The position numbers and the translations under genes were made by a program. From Hydrogenovibrio crunogenus (GTDB taxonomy: Bacteria > Pseudomonadota > Gammaproteobacteria > Thiomicrospirales > Thiomicrospiraceae): a stretch of 64,000 nucleotides of DNA. The notes below the pieces were generated by a model, which had not been told where the DNA came from, did no database searches, and worked only from the letters and a program-made list of their open reading frames with translations. The stretch lies in NCBI RefSeq assembly GCF_004786015.1, contig NZ_CP032096.1, positions 1,798,001-1,862,000 on the forward strand, given 5' to 3'. This document shows positions 10,436 through 20,912 of this stretch, one piece after another (position 1 is the first letter of the stretch; every line of letters starts with the position of its first letter).

Positions 10436-11791
10436 ATGAAAAAAATGACTCCCACAAATTTGTTTAAACTGATTAGTATTCTTTTTATTCTCACGCCCTT
10501 TTTTGCTTGGTCCGCACCGCAAATGACTTTGATTGACCGAGTCGTTGCCGTCGTCAACGATAATATCATTTTAAAAAGTGAACTGGATGCGGAAGTCAAT
10601 CTGGCCAAACAAGACTTGCAGGCCCGAAACATTCCGGTGACCAACCCTGAAGAACTTGCATCAAAGGTCCTGGACAAGATTATTTTAGAACGTTTACAAC
10701 TGCAAAGAATTAACCAACTGGGAATCAAAATTGCAGATGATGAGCTCTTTGCTCAGATTCAGGACATCGCTAAACAAAACAATCTAACCGTTGCAGAGTT
10801 ACGTGATCGTTTAAACCTGTCTCAAAAGAACGGGTTTGAAAGCTTTCGCGAACGTATTCGCCAACAAATGCTCTTCCAAAAACTGCGCGAAGTCGAAGTC
10901 CTGTCGAAAACACAAGTCACTGAAGATGAAGTCTCAAACTTTATTCAACGACAAGCTTTGGTACAAAGTGATGTGGAGTATCATTTAGGTCATATCATGG
11001 TGAGTTTACCCGAATCAGCCACACCTGCCGAGCGTGATGCGTCTAAACAGAAAGCACAAGACATTTTACAGAAAATCCGTACTGGTGAAGACTTCAGCCA
11101 AATGGCTGTGCGTTATTCAGAAGGAAGTAAAGCCCTACAAGGGGGAGATTTAGGTTGGTTGGGAGTCGATCAAATTCCTACTTTCTTTAATGATGCATTA
11201 AACCAACTGGAAGTCGGTGAAACCAGTGCTGTCATCCGAAGCCCCGTTGGCTTCCATATCATTCAACTACAAGGTAAACGAAACAAAAATAGTCAAATCG
11301 TTAAACAATACCATCTTTATCGGTTTATCCTTTTATCTCAAGATGCCCGCAACAAGCAGCAACCGAGCCCAACATTGGTTAAATTAGCTGACAGTTTGAC
11401 CAGTTTAGAGGCCTTTAAACAACTGAATGAAAAATATTCTGACATCCCTGCTTCGGTAAACGCTAATGGGAACTTAGGTTGGCAAACTGCCAAAGAAATG
11501 CCACCGGAATATTTTCAAGCCATTGAAAGCCTCCAGCCTGGTCACGCAGCCAAGCCTTTTGCAACAGAACAAGGATGGGTAATTCTTTTCTTGGATGGCG
11601 TTCGAGATCAAGACTTGTCTTTAAAAGACAAACGTAAACAAGCGATGCAAACATTACGCATGAAAAAAGCCAATGAATCGTATGAAATTTGGCTACGCCG
11701 ACTAAAAGATGAAGCTTTAATCGATATTCGACTTGAAGATCCTGAAATCATGGAAAAACAACCAAGTCATGAAGAAGCACTCTCTAACTAA
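10436..11791 (+). CDS. surA: Periplasmic chaperone/peptidyl-prolyl isomerase SurA
   Basis: SurA escorts outer-membrane proteins, including LptD, through the periplasm. The 451-residue protein has a signal peptide ending near FAWSA, then the N-terminal chaperone domain starting DRVVAVVNDNIILKSELD. Two parvulin domains follow. The first (about 180-285) is well conserved (HIMVSLP...GGDLGWLG...GFHIIQL). The second (about 295-400) is more diverged (NGNLGWQTAKEMP...GWVILFL). A C-terminal helix closes the chaperone core. The order lptD-surA-pdxA-rsmA is standard. Confidence 0.96.
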   Translation: MKKMTPTNLFKLISILFILTPFFAWSAPQMTLIDRVVAVVNDNIILKSELDAEVNLAKQDLQARNIPVTNPEELASKVLDKIILERLQLQRINQLGIKIADDELFAQIQDIAKQNNLTVAELRDRLNLSQKNGFESFRERIRQQMLFQKLREVEVLSKTQVTEDEVSNFIQRQALVQSDVEYHLGHIMVSLPESATPAERDASKQKAQDILQKIRTGEDFSQMAVRYSEGSKALQGGDLGWLGVDQIPTFFNDALNQLEVGETSAVIRSPVGFHIIQLQGKRNKNSQIVKQYHLYRFILLSQDARNKQQPSPTLVKLADSLTSLEAFKQLNEKYSDIPASVNANGNLGWQTAKEMPPEYFQAIESLQPGHAAKPFATEQGWVILFLDGVRDQDLSLKDKRKQAMQTLRMKKANESYEIWLRRLKDEALIDIRLEDPEIMEKQPSHEEALSN

Positions 11792-11829
11792 GCACGCATC
11801 GTTTAACAACTGAAAACAAGGAACCTTTA

Positions 11830-12816
11830 TTGCTTATGCACCGTCTAGTGATTACCTCGGGAGAACCCGCGGGCATTGGCCCAGAACAGGTCATACAATT
11901 AGCGCAACAGGATTGGGATTACGAGTGGGTTGTCATTGCCAATAAAACTCTGTTAACAGAGCGTGCGGCTCAGATAGGGCTCCCAATCACGCTGATCACT
12001 TTCGATGCTTCTCAGCCACCTTGCGCTAACCGGACAGGTGAACTTAAAGTCATTGAAATACCGCTACATGCTCCGGTTGTAGCAGGTCAGTTAAATGTCA
12101 AAAATGCAGATTATGTTCTAAAGATGCTCCATACCGCTATCGACACCTGTCAAAATCAGACTTTTGATGCCATGGTAACCGGTCCTATTCATAAAGGGAT
12201 CATTAACCAGGCCGGGTTAAAATTTACCGGGCATACCGAACTGTTGGCAGAAGCGACAGGCACAAAGCAAGTCGTCATGATGTTAGCCACACCAGGGTTA
12301 AGAGTCCCGCTCGTTACGACACATTTACCTTTAAAAGAAGTGCCTGATGCCATTACACCTGAATTATTGGAAAGTGTGATTCGAATTTTACACACCAGTT
12401 TGAAACATCAGTTCCAGATAGAGTCTCCCAAGATTTTCATTATGGGACTCAATCCGCATGCAGGAGAAGAGGGTCATTTAGGACGAGAAGAAATTGATAC
12501 GATGAACCCTGTCATAGCATCATTGCAATCTGAAGGCATGGATTTAATCGGCCCTCTTCCAGCCGATACCATTTTCAGCCCAAGCAATTTAAAAGTGGGA
12601 GACGCGTTTCTCGCCATGTATCATGATCAAGGGTTACCTGTTTTAAAATACGTCGGGTTCGGCAATGCCGTCAATATCACGTTAGGGTTACCTTTTATTC
12701 GCACCTCAGTTGATCATGGAACTGCACTGAACTTAGCCGGCACAGGCCAAGCAGACATTAACAGCTTCCGCTATGCAATGGATGTGGCACTGGAAATGAC
12801 AGGCAAGGACACTTAA
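11830..12816 (+). CDS. pdxA: 4-hydroxythreonine-4-phosphate dehydrogenase
   Basis: PdxA oxidises 4-phosphohydroxy-threonine in pyridoxal phosphate synthesis. The 328-residue protein has SGEPAGIGPE at its start. The metal-binding histidines appear in THLPLKEV, GLNPHAGEEGHLG and AMYHDQGLPVLKY, and the C-terminal end has the RTSVDHGTALNLAG substrate loop. Two starts are possible: TTG at 11830 and ATG at 11836. An AAGGAA site ends seven bases before the TTG, which is better spacing than for the ATG, so TTG is used here. rsmA begins five bases after the stop. Confidence 0.95.
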   Translation: MLMHRLVITSGEPAGIGPEQVIQLAQQDWDYEWVVIANKTLLTERAAQIGLPITLITFDASQPPCANRTGELKVIEIPLHAPVVAGQLNVKNADYVLKMLHTAIDTCQNQTFDAMVTGPIHKGIINQAGLKFTGHTELLAEATGTKQVVMMLATPGLRVPLVTTHLPLKEVPDAITPELLESVIRILHTSLKHQFQIESPKIFIMGLNPHAGEEGHLGREEIDTMNPVIASLQSEGMDLIGPLPADTIFSPSNLKVGDAFLAMYHDQGLPVLKYVGFGNAVNITLGLPFIRTSVDHGTALNLAGTGQADINSFRYAMDVALEMTGKDT

Positions 12817-12821
12817 ACCAG

Positions 12822-13622
12822 ATGGCAAAACACCAACACAAAAAACGCTTCGGGCAAAACTTTCTGAATAATGACCGAATCATTCAGCAGATTGTCGCCG
12901 CCATTGCACCCAAGCCAGATCAACACCTCGTTGAAATCGGTCCGGGAGAAGCGGCTCTAACAGGCCCTCTTTTGGACATCGTGAAAAAGCTCGACATCAT
13001 TGAAATCGATAATGACCTGATAGGCCCTCTCACCCAACGTTTCAGTCACAATCCAGCCTTTCATCTTCACCATACTGATGCTTTATTATTTGATTATAGT
13101 CAACTCATAGAGACGGACACAGAAACACCGTCTTTGCGTATTGTCGGGAATCTTCCCTACAATATTTCCAGCCCTTTGTTATTTCATTTATTGGAATACG
13201 CACGCTATATTCAAGACATGCACTTCATGTTGCAAAAAGAGGTTGTAGAACGTATTACAGCCCAGCCAGGTGTAAAAGCGTATGGTCGACTTAGCGTCAT
13301 GATTCAATACACCTGTGAGACCGAATACCTACTGACTGTCGGTCCTGAAAACTTTACGCCCCCACCCAAGGTAGACTCTGCTATCGTCCGTTTACGTCCT
13401 TTTGAAAAAAGACCCTTCCAGGCAATCGACGACAAAGATTTTGCTAAACTGGTCAAGCAAGCTTTTTCACAAAAACGCAAAACTTTACGAAACAACCTGA
13501 AAGGCTTTTTAAATGACGAACAAATTGAGGCGTGTGGATTAGACCCTTCCGTTCGTGCAGAAAAAGTCCCTGTAGAGGCATTTGTTTTACTATCAAATCT
13601 TTATCACAAGGATAAGGCTTAA
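12822..13622 (+). CDS. rsmA: 16S rRNA (adenine1518/1519-N6)-dimethyltransferase
   Basis: RsmA (KsgA) dimethylates two adjacent adenines near the 3' end of 16S rRNA, a late 30S checkpoint. The 266-residue protein carries KKRFGQNFLNN, the SAM site VEIGPGEAALT and the catalytic NLPYNISSPL. The C-terminal helical domain ends with the Q-K-R-K-T-L-R segment seen across the family. The gene directly follows pdxA and precedes apaH. The usual apaG gene between rsmA and apaH is absent. Confidence 0.96.
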   Translation: MAKHQHKKRFGQNFLNNDRIIQQIVAAIAPKPDQHLVEIGPGEAALTGPLLDIVKKLDIIEIDNDLIGPLTQRFSHNPAFHLHHTDALLFDYSQLIETDTETPSLRIVGNLPYNISSPLLFHLLEYARYIQDMHFMLQKEVVERITAQPGVKAYGRLSVMIQYTCETEYLLTVGPENFTPPPKVDSAIVRLRPFEKRPFQAIDDKDFAKLVKQAFSQKRKTLRNNLKGFLNDEQIEACGLDPSVRAEKVPVEAFVLLSNLYHKDKA

Positions 13623-13626
13623 GAGT

Positions 13627-14475
13627 ATGGCTAGCTATGTTATTGGAGATTTACAAGGATGCTATGAGGAACTTCAAGCATTATTAAAACAGCTCCAATA
13701 CAACGAAGAAACCGATTTTTTATGGTTTGCAGGTGACATTGTTAACCGAGGTCCAAATTCTTTAGCCTGTCTAGAGTTTGTCAAACGACTGCAAGAACAA
13801 AATAAAGCGCAAATGGTCTTAGGCAACCATGACTTCCATCTACTCGCAGCTTATTCTGGACTGGAGACATATGTTTCCAAGTCTGACACTCTGGCAGAAA
13901 TTCTCCAAGCACCCCATGCACTGGATTTAATCGATTGGCTTAGACATCAACCTTTGATGCTAAAGCATGATTTTCTTCCCATTGCGATGGTTCATGCTGG
14001 CATTCCGCCGCAATGGACAATTAGCGAAGCGTTAAGCTATGCAAAAGAAGTCGAAACAGTTCTACAATCAGATTCATGGAAAGATGCCATCAAACACCAC
14101 CTGTTTGGCTCAGATGCCAAAACATGGTCAGATACGCTCGATGGCTGGGAACGAATTCGTTATATTGTGAACGCTTTTGCACGCATGCGATATTGTAATG
14201 ACAAAGGGAAATTAGACTTTAAACAAAAAATGTCGCCTAATCCAAATGAACAAACCAAGTATCAACCTTGGTTCAGCCATTCGAACCGTAAAAATAAAGA
14301 TTATGAAATTTTTTTCGGACACTGGTCAACTTTAGGCGCATTAGATGCTTACAATATTCATTCAACCGATACAGGGTGTTTATGGGGCGGAGAATTAACC
14401 GCTTATTGCTTAGAAGACAATACCCGGCACACCCTCAAATGCAAAATGAACTGCAAACCTAAAAAAAGGTCTTAA
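13627..14475 (+). CDS. apaH: Bis(5'-nucleosyl)-tetraphosphatase, symmetrical
   Basis: ApaH splits Ap4A into two ADP. The metallophosphatase motifs are GDLQGCYEEL, GDIVNRGPNS, GNHDFHLL and HAGIPP. The open frame extends back into rsmA, but the ATG at 13627, five bases after the rsmA stop, places the first motif at residues 7-16 as in homologues and gives 282 residues. A weak TAAGAG ribosome site precedes it. The gene lies last in the lptD-to-apaH run, followed after seven bases by a membrane protein gene. Confidence 0.95.
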   Translation: MASYVIGDLQGCYEELQALLKQLQYNEETDFLWFAGDIVNRGPNSLACLEFVKRLQEQNKAQMVLGNHDFHLLAAYSGLETYVSKSDTLAEILQAPHALDLIDWLRHQPLMLKHDFLPIAMVHAGIPPQWTISEALSYAKEVETVLQSDSWKDAIKHHLFGSDAKTWSDTLDGWERIRYIVNAFARMRYCNDKGKLDFKQKMSPNPNEQTKYQPWFSHSNRKNKDYEIFFGHWSTLGALDAYNIHSTDTGCLWGGELTAYCLEDNTRHTLKCKMNCKPKKRS

Positions 14476-14482
14476 TAAGATA

Positions 14483-15082
14483 ATGGCAGAAAACATCAGC
14501 GATCAAAACGAACAACTGCAAGAAGATATTCCACTGAAACCGCAAACGCCAACAGCTGAAGAAATGTTGGAACGACTGCATGCGGTGGATGTGGAAGATT
14601 TTGATTTAGAACAGAGAACCAATGAGCTCAAAGGTAATAATGCCTGGCTGTTTGTCTTAACGATGCCCGCCACGGCTATTTTATTGGTTCTTTTTACTTT
14701 ATTAGGGACCTTTCTGACTGACCATTTTATTATTAGCTTTATCCTCTCGGCTGGCGTTTTATTCGTCATTGGAAAAATGATTGATCAGTATGAACAAAAG
14801 TTCAAATACCAGGCTCGTTTGGATATCATGCAACGAATAAAAGAAACGGAAACGGACGCAGGCCTCATTCCACACTTTCGCGATTTCTTGCCCAAAAAAT
14901 ACCGTCATCTTTGGCAAAGTTTAAAAAAACAGAATTATATCTATATTGATCAATATATTGCAGCACTGACTCTATTGCAGCAAAGACTGGATGATGACAA
15001 GTTTATCCGCGTTTGGCGTTTAAAATATCCTGAAACGGCTCCAGATGAAGAAGAAGAGGATTTAATGGAGGCGCCAAAATAG
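14483..15082 (+). CDS. Uncharacterised membrane protein with two central transmembrane segments
   Basis: I do not recognise this 199-residue protein. It has an acidic, glutamine-rich N-terminus (about 1-50). Two closely spaced hydrophobic segments (about 54-76 and 82-97) suggest a hairpin with both ends in the cytoplasm. A charged helical tail includes KYRHLWQSLKKQNYIYIDQYIAALTLLQQRL, and the C-terminus is very acidic (DEEEEDL). It starts seven bases after apaH and so may be in that operon. It ends 35 bases from the convergent MerR-type gene. Confidence 0.75.
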   Translation: MAENISDQNEQLQEDIPLKPQTPTAEEMLERLHAVDVEDFDLEQRTNELKGNNAWLFVLTMPATAILLVLFTLLGTFLTDHFIISFILSAGVLFVIGKMIDQYEQKFKYQARLDIMQRIKETETDAGLIPHFRDFLPKKYRHLWQSLKKQNYIYIDQYIAALTLLQQRLDDDKFIRVWRLKYPETAPDEEEEDLMEAPK

Positions 15083-15117
15083 TAGAAGTAAACGCCTGAC
15101 CGAGTGTCATAACGAAA

Positions 15118-15507
15118 CTAATACCGCTGGCTGATATAGGTTTGAAATTCTTTCAATTCTGAACGAATCTGACGGAGCGTCTTTAATGCACTTTCTGCTT
15201 CAGAGGTCTCAGCTGCTTCAACCACGCCATCTGCTTTACTCAAGCGCGCTTTGGCTCCTGGGATAGTAAACCCTTGTTCATGCAACAAGGATTTGATTTC
15301 AAAAACCAATTGTACATCACGTTTTTGGTAATAGCGTCTACCACGGCGTTTGTTAGGCTGAAGCTGGGGAAACACCTGCTCCCAATAACGCAACACATGA
15401 GATTTCAATTGGCAAAACTCACTCACTTCGCCGATGGTAAAATATTTTTTATCCGGCAAATCGATTTCTAACTGCTTTTGAGAATCAAAAGATTTAGGCT
15501 GTACCAT
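15118..15507 (-). CDS. MerR-family transcriptional regulator next to ihfA
   Basis: This 129-residue protein has an N-terminal MerR winged helix: [27 protein letters not shown]...[28 protein letters not shown] short helical C-terminus follows, without an obvious metal-binding cysteine cluster, so the inducer is unknown. A MerR gene immediately after ihfA is common in gammaproteobacteria (for example Pseudomonas). The ATG at 15507 overlaps the ihfA stop by 14 bases, indicating translational coupling. A TTG at 15516 is the alternative start. Confidence 0.88.
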   Translation of the reverse strand: MVQPKSFDSQKQLEIDLPDKKYFTIGEVSEFCQLKSHVLRYWEQVFPQLQPNKRRGRRYYQKRDVQLVFEIKSLLHEQGFTIPGAKARLSKADGVVEAAETSEAESALKTLRQIRSELKEFQTYISQRY

Positions 15508-15787
15508 AGTTATCAATTTGAGCTCGTAGTTTTTGTCCAGGTTTAAATGTTACCACTCTTCGAGCAGAAATGGGAACATCTTCACCTGTTCTAGGATTTC
15601 TTCCTGGGCGCGCACTTTTATCTTTCAGTTCAAAGTTTCCAAAACCGGAAAGCTTAATCTGCTCCCCTTTGACGAGAACTTCAGACATCTCATCATAGAA
15701 CTGTTCCACTAATTCTTTTGATTCGCGTTTATTAAAGCCAAACTTGTCGGATAAAGTTTCTGCAATATCTGCTTTCGTTAATGCCAT
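15494..15787 (-). CDS. ihfA: Integration host factor subunit alpha
   Basis: IHF-alpha pairs with IHF-beta to bind and sharply bend DNA. The 97-residue protein has [20 protein letters not shown] and the beta-arm region [22 protein letters not shown] with the intercalating proline, followed by [16 protein letters not shown]. The frame is open up to 15835, but the ATG at 15787, preceded by AAAGGGCAG, matches family starts. It lies downstream of pheT, as in E. coli. Confidence 0.96.
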   Translation of the reverse strand: MALTKADIAETLSDKFGFNKRESKELVEQFYDEMSEVLVKGEQIKLSGFGNFELKDKSARPGRNPRTGEDVPISARRVVTFKPGQKLRAQIDNYGTA

Positions 15788-15859
15788 ATGACTGCCCTTT
15801 TCTATTATTCTTTTTGAATTAAACTTATAAACCAAGTCTTACAAAAAATAACGCGTCCG

Positions 15860-18241
15860 TTAACGTAATTCTGCTTTTACTTGCTCTTTTGCTTTTACGA
15901 TTACTTGTTCGATTAACTGATCGACTTCTTCATCTTGTAAAGTACGATCCTGGTGTTGGATCTTAAGCGTCAACGCAATACTTTTCTGCGTCTCTTCAAT
16001 CCCTTCACCTTGATAGATATCAAAAATTTCAACCGCCTTTAAAATATCGGATTGAACGCTTTCAATCGCATCCAATAATTTTTGTACTGGCAGCGCTTCA
16101 TCCACAACAAATGCTAAATCTCGTTGCACCTCAGGAAATTTAGAAATCGGCTTGGCGGCAGGCACTTTGGTTTCCATGATTGTCGCTAAATCCATTTGGA
16201 ATAAAAAGACTTTTCCTGACACGCCGGTAGATTTAACCAGGCCTGGGTGAAGCTGCCCCATCAAACCAACCGTTTGGCCATTTAAAATTAAGGCCGCAGA
16301 CTGGCCAGGATGGAAAATGGCAAACTCGGCCGGTTCAAAACGCACTTTGTCTTGAACATGACTCATTGCCAACAAGGTTTCCACATCGCCTTTTAAGTCA
16401 TAAAAATCAACCGGACGATTTTCACCAGACCAGTTGGCAGGATTCAAGTCTCCTACTATTGCTCCGCCAATAACGGGAGTTTGTTGTGTTTTATCATGGT
16501 AGCGTGTAAACACCAAGCCTGATTCAAAAATACGAATTCGATTTTGTTGACGTTTCTGATTATAGGAAATCGTTTGTAACAACCCTGGGAACAAAGTGGT
16601 TCTCATGGCTTTCATGTCATCTGAAATCGGGTTCTGCAAACAAAGATACGGAATATCCGGCATCATGTTCTGCTGTAACTTCTCTTCCACAAAAGAGTAG
16701 GTCACAACTTCATGGAAACCTCGATTTACTAACGCTTTGCGAACTAAATATAATTCTTGTTCAGATTCAGGCAAAGTCGGCAAGCGCATTGGCGCCTGCA
16801 CTTCCGTTTCAGGTAAATTGTTATACCCAAATACTCGACCTACTTCCTCAATCAAATCCGCCTCAATTTCCATATCAAAACGATACGACGGTGCGGTTAA
16901 AGCCCAACCCGAAGCGTTTTTTTCCACTTTAAAGTGTAAGCGTTTAAAAATGGCTTCCACATCATTATCTGCAATCTCAACACCTAATAATTTTGCAATG
17001 CGCTCAGGGCGTAATTGAATGGCTTTTGGTTGATGGAGGTTCAAGTCATTGATGGCCGAAACCACATTTGAAACTTGTCCGCCGGCAATTTCAGTAAACA
17101 ATTGCAATGCACGCTCAAGCGCCTTTTCAGGCAAAAAGGCATCCACCCCTCTTTCAAATCGGTGTGACGAATCGGTATGTAGACCATATTGGCGCGCTTT
17201 CCCGATAATACTCAACGGAGCAAAGTGCGCACATTCGAAAAAGAGACGGGTTGTCGTATCTGAAACCGCTGAATGCAATCCGCCCATAATCCCTGCTAAG
17301 GCTACGGGTCCCTTTTCATCGGCAATGACCAATGTATCAGCCTTTAAAGCCAGCTCTTTTTCATCCAGTGTCATCAGTTTTTCGTCTGGATGTGCCATGC
17401 GAACCTGAATAGTGCCTTGAAGCTTGTCAGCATCAAAAGCATGCATCGGCTGCCCTAACTCAAGCATCACATAGTTGGTGATATCTACTGTCAGATTTTT
17501 CGGTGAAATACCTGCTCGTTCAATACGTTGCTTCATCCATAAAGGGGTTTTAGCGGTGGTATCGTAACCTTCTACCAAACATCCTAAATATTTAGGGCAG
17601 CCATGCGCATCAACGACCTCAATGGACTGAGAACAATCGCCTGACTTATCAACCGTTATATTTTCAAAAGGTTGTTTGAATGGCACATTACCAATCGCAG
17701 CGACATCTCTAGCCACGCCCGCAATGCTTAAGCAATCGGCGCGGTTTGGCGTCAAATCCACATCAATCACCTGATCATTTAAATCCAGGTATTCACGTAA
17801 ATCCATTCCAACAGGTGCATCATCCGGTAATACATGCAGACCATCTACGCCATCATCCGGTAACCCAAGTTCACTTGCGCCACACAGCATGCCGTTTGAA
17901 GGCACACCGCGTAACTTGGCTTTCTTAATCTTAAAATCCCCTGGTAAAACAGCACCAACGGTAGCACAACAAGCTTTCATTCCTGCGACAACGTTTTTAG
18001 CTCCGCAGACAATCTGAACAGGCTCATCTGCTCCGATATCGACTTGAGTGACATTCAATTTATCAGCATCGGGATGCTTTTCAACCGAAATAACTTTGGC
18101 CACCACCACATGTGTAAAGGCCGGAGCAACTGGCTCAATCCCATCGACTTCCAAGCCTGCTAAACTTAATTCTTCTGCTAGGGTATTGGTGTCCCATTCA
18201 GGGTTCACCCATTCTCTTAACCAACTTTCACTTACTTTCAT
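15860..18241 (-). CDS. pheT: Phenylalanyl-tRNA synthetase beta subunit
   Basis: PheT forms the alpha2-beta2 enzyme with PheS. The 793-residue protein shows the expected order. An N-terminal EMAP-like tRNA-binding domain ([24 protein letters not shown]) comes first, then the B3/4 editing domain ([18 protein letters not shown]). The B5 domain, the catalytic-like core ([13 protein letters not shown] lies in the B3/4 region) and a C-terminal ferredoxin-fold anticodon-binding domain ([17 protein letters not shown]) follow. It starts 24 bases after the pheS stop, and a copy of CCAGGCCTGG lies in that gap right beside its ribosome site. Confidence 0.97.
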   Translation of the reverse strand: MKVSESWLREWVNPEWDTNTLAEELSLAGLEVDGIEPVAPAFTHVVVAKVISVEKHPDADKLNVTQVDIGADEPVQIVCGAKNVVAGMKACCATVGAVLPGDFKIKKAKLRGVPSNGMLCGASELGLPDDGVDGLHVLPDDAPVGMDLREYLDLNDQVIDVDLTPNRADCLSIAGVARDVAAIGNVPFKQPFENITVDKSGDCSQSIEVVDAHGCPKYLGCLVEGYDTTAKTPLWMKQRIERAGISPKNLTVDITNYVMLELGQPMHAFDADKLQGTIQVRMAHPDEKLMTLDEKELALKADTLVIADEKGPVALAGIMGGLHSAVSDTTTRLFFECAHFAPLSIIGKARQYGLHTDSSHRFERGVDAFLPEKALERALQLFTEIAGGQVSNVVSAINDLNLHQPKAIQLRPERIAKLLGVEIADNDVEAIFKRLHFKVEKNASGWALTAPSYRFDMEIEADLIEEVGRVFGYNNLPETEVQAPMRLPTLPESEQELYLVRKALVNRGFHEVVTYSFVEEKLQQNMMPDIPYLCLQNPISDDMKAMRTTLFPGLLQTISYNQKRQQNRIRIFESGLVFTRYHDKTQQTPVIGGAIVGDLNPANWSGENRPVDFYDLKGDVETLLAMSHVQDKVRFEPAEFAIFHPGQSAALILNGQTVGLMGQLHPGLVKSTGVSGKVFLFQMDLATIMETKVPAAKPISKFPEVQRDLAFVVDEALPVQKLLDAIESVQSDILKAVEIFDIYQGEGIEETQKSIALTLKIQHQDRTLQDEEVDQLIEQVIVKAKEQVKAELR
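16237..16246. repeat. Iterated palindrome CCAGGCCTGG, copy 4
   Basis: Exact copy inside pheT, read on the minus strand as codons for Pro-Gly-Leu. Confidence 0.9.
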
Positions 18242-18252
18242 ATTTTATCTCG

Positions 18253-18262
18253 CCAGGCCTGG
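18253..18262. repeat. Iterated palindrome CCAGGCCTGG, copy 5
   Basis: Exact copy in the 24-base pheS-pheT gap, overlapping the region where the pheT ribosome site (GGCGAGA) lies on the minus strand. Confidence 0.9.
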
Positions 18263-18265
18263 TAA

Positions 18266-19267
<1,002 letters not shown>

Positions 19268-19385
19268 CTAAAAGACCTTTAAATATTTAAATTGAGGTAT
19301 GTCAGAGGTCGTTATTTACTCTTGAAGGTAAAAACGGTGTCGGCTTATGAGAATCAACCAACCTGCCCTGTATTAATTTATTTTT

Positions 19386-19525
19386 AAAGTCACTTACAGC
19401 AAGTGATTTTAAAAATAAAAAAGGAGCTCTAGAGAGAAACAATCTGCCCAACCCTTGTTTAAAGCGCTTTGATAAAAAGCCAATAAACACCTTTTGAACA
19501 GTTTTGAATCCTTCCAAAGCTCCTT
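19386..19525 (-). promoter_or_regulatory. Candidate pheST leader/attenuator between rplT and pheS
   Basis: On the minus strand, AAGGAGCT (19525-19518) pairs with AGCTCCTT (19428-19421), which runs straight into TTTTT ATTTTT, the form of an intrinsic terminator with a long, internally structured loop. Inside the loop are AAACAA/TTGTTT arms and the palindrome AAAGCGCTTT. A second hairpin, TCACTT/AAGTGA, lies at 19386-19410. The reading frame across the loop from a TTG at 19517 is rich in Phe codons. E. coli controls pheST by attenuation at this same place with the pheM leader peptide. No convincing ATG leader with a ribosome site was found, so this is a candidate only. Confidence 0.4.
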
Positions 19526-19544
19526 AAAATGCTTTAGATAATAT

Positions 19545-19901
19545 CTATGCTAATGCAGCCTTTGCTTTTTCTACAATTGCAGAGAAAGCAGCCGCGTCAT
19601 GAACGGCGATATCAGATAAAACTTTACGATCCACTTCAATCCCAGCTTTGTTCAAACCAGAAATGAAACGGCTATATGTCATACCATTTAGACGTGCTGC
19701 CGCATTGATACGCGCAATCCATAGACGACGGAATTGACGTTTTTTGTTACGACGGTCACGATAAGCATATTGACCAGCTTTGATTACAGCTTGCTTAGCA
19801 ACACGGAAAATCTTTTTACGAGCTCCGTAATACCCTTTTGCTTGCTTTAATACTTTGTTATGTCTTCTGCGCGCAATTACGCCTCTTTTTACTCTTGCCA
19901 T
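19545..19901 (-). CDS. rplT: 50S ribosomal protein L20
   Basis: The 118-residue protein starts [29 protein letters not shown], the hallmark of L20, and has the basic N-terminal extension that threads into 23S rRNA. In E. coli, L20 also represses rpmI-rplT translation by binding the infC-rpmI mRNA. It lies 12 bases after rpmI. Confidence 0.98.
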   Translation of the reverse strand: MARVKRGVIARRRHNKVLKQAKGYYGARKKIFRVAKQAVIKAGQYAYRDRRNKKRQFRRLWIARINAAARLNGMTYSRFISGLNKAGIEVDRKVLSDIAVHDAAAFSAIVEKAKAALA

Positions 19902-19913
19902 CAGTCAATCTCC

Positions 19914-20111
19914 TTATGCGTATGGAAGCATGCGGCGAACCATTGCCACATCGTTATCATGAATCATGCTTGCAGCACGTAAATGACGCTTACGCTTAGT
20001 TGATTTCTTGGTCAAGATATGACGAAGATGCGATTGCTTACACTTAAAACGGCCTGAACCGGTTTTCTTAAAGCGCTTTTGAGCACTTTTATTTGTTTTC
20101 ATCTTAGGCAT
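19914..20111 (-). CDS. rpmI: 50S ribosomal protein L35
   Basis: This 65-residue basic protein has [21 protein letters not shown] and the C-terminal VRRMLPYA of L35. It is separated from infC by about 220 bases of structured, non-coding sequence and is tightly linked to rplT. Confidence 0.98.
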   Translation of the reverse strand: MPKMKTNKSAQKRFKKTGSGRFKCKQSHLRHILTKKSTKRKRHLRAASMIHDNDVAMVRRMLPYA

Positions 20112-20296
20112 TGCTAAAACTCCATTCCAGATAACCCCAGTTTCCCAAGATCATCATCAGTTTTGACGATGTTTTAAATCAATTCAATTTAAAACGCTTA
20201 ACAATAAACAGCACTGAAGAGCTGCACCGGTAATGACTTTTGCAAGACCACCCCAGTTATTGCTTTTCCCTTTTTACTTGAGGGGCAAGATTCTAA

Positions 20297-20322
20297 AAGG
20301 CTGTTTTTATGTAAACAGCCTT
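20297..20322 (-). terminator. Hairpin in the infC-rpmI gap
   Basis: AAGGCTGTTT pairs with AAACAGCCTT around a short loop, with a TTTT tract beyond on the minus strand. It lies just after the infC stop, so it may end or reduce read-through into rpmI-rplT. The remainder of the gap has GGGG/CCCC-containing arms that could belong to an L20 autoregulatory fold; that part is inference. Confidence 0.55.
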
Positions 20323-20331
20323 CATTGAAAT

Positions 20332-20886
20332 TTATTGCTTTTTGATTGGCGCAACCATCATTTGAAGTTGTCGCCCTTCCATCTTCGGCATTTGCTCAAC
20401 AGTCGCAACATCCTGAATGTCATCACGTACACGCTCTAACATTTTCATCCCCAGTTCTTTATGCGTGATCTCACGCCCTCTGAACCAGATTGTGACCTTA
20501 ACGCGATCGCCATTGTCCAAGAATTTCATTAGGTTACGCATCTTAACATCGTAATCCCCTTGTTCCGTTCCTGGACGGAATTTAACTTCTTTGACCTGAA
20601 CCTGCTTTTGCTTTTTCTTCGCTTCATGTTTCTTTTTTTGTTGCTGGTAAACATATTTACCATAATCCATAATGCGACAAACAGGTGGGCTAGACTTTGC
20701 CGAAATTTCAACTAGATCCAACTCGGCTTCTTTCGCGACGTCTAAGGCCTCTTCAATTGAAACAACCCCTCTTTGCTCTCCATCCGCATCAATTAAGCGA
20801 ACTTCTTTAGCAGAAATATTTCCGTTGATATTATCCTTAGGTGCTTCTGGTTGTTGCGGTCTTCCACGACCTCTTCTAACTGCGAT
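20332..20886 (-). CDS. infC: Translation initiation factor IF-3, starting at an ATC codon
   Basis: IF-3 keeps ribosomal subunits apart and checks the start codon. The frame from the first ATG-like codon (20721) would give only about 129 residues and lose most of the N-terminal domain. Read upstream, the same frame continues without a stop through [15 protein letters not shown], which matches the IF-3 N-terminus, to an ATC at 20886-20884. AGGAG lies eight bases before this ATC. The product is 184 residues, close to the 180 of E. coli. E. coli infC starts at ATT, and IF-3 represses its own non-ATG start, so autoregulation is expected. The C-terminal domain has [14 protein letters not shown] and [10 protein letters not shown]. 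Confidence 0.92.
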   Translation of the reverse strand: MAVRRGRGRPQQPEAPKDNINGNISAKEVRLIDADGEQRGVVSIEEALDVAKEAELDLVEISAKSSPPVCRIMDYGKYVYQQQKKKHEAKKKQKQVQVKEVKFRPGTEQGDYDVKMRNLMKFLDNGDRVKVTIWFRGREITHKELGMKMLERVRDDIQDVATVEQMPKMEGRQLQMMVAPIKKQ

Positions 20887-20912
20887 AGCTTTATCTCCTG
20901 ATTAATAAAAAA

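Noticed and set aside
19302-19517. Minus-strand Phe-rich open frame between rplT and pheS
   Set aside because: It starts at a TTG with bad ribosome-site spacing and ends in low-complexity sequence. The region is treated as a leader RNA and not as a gene.
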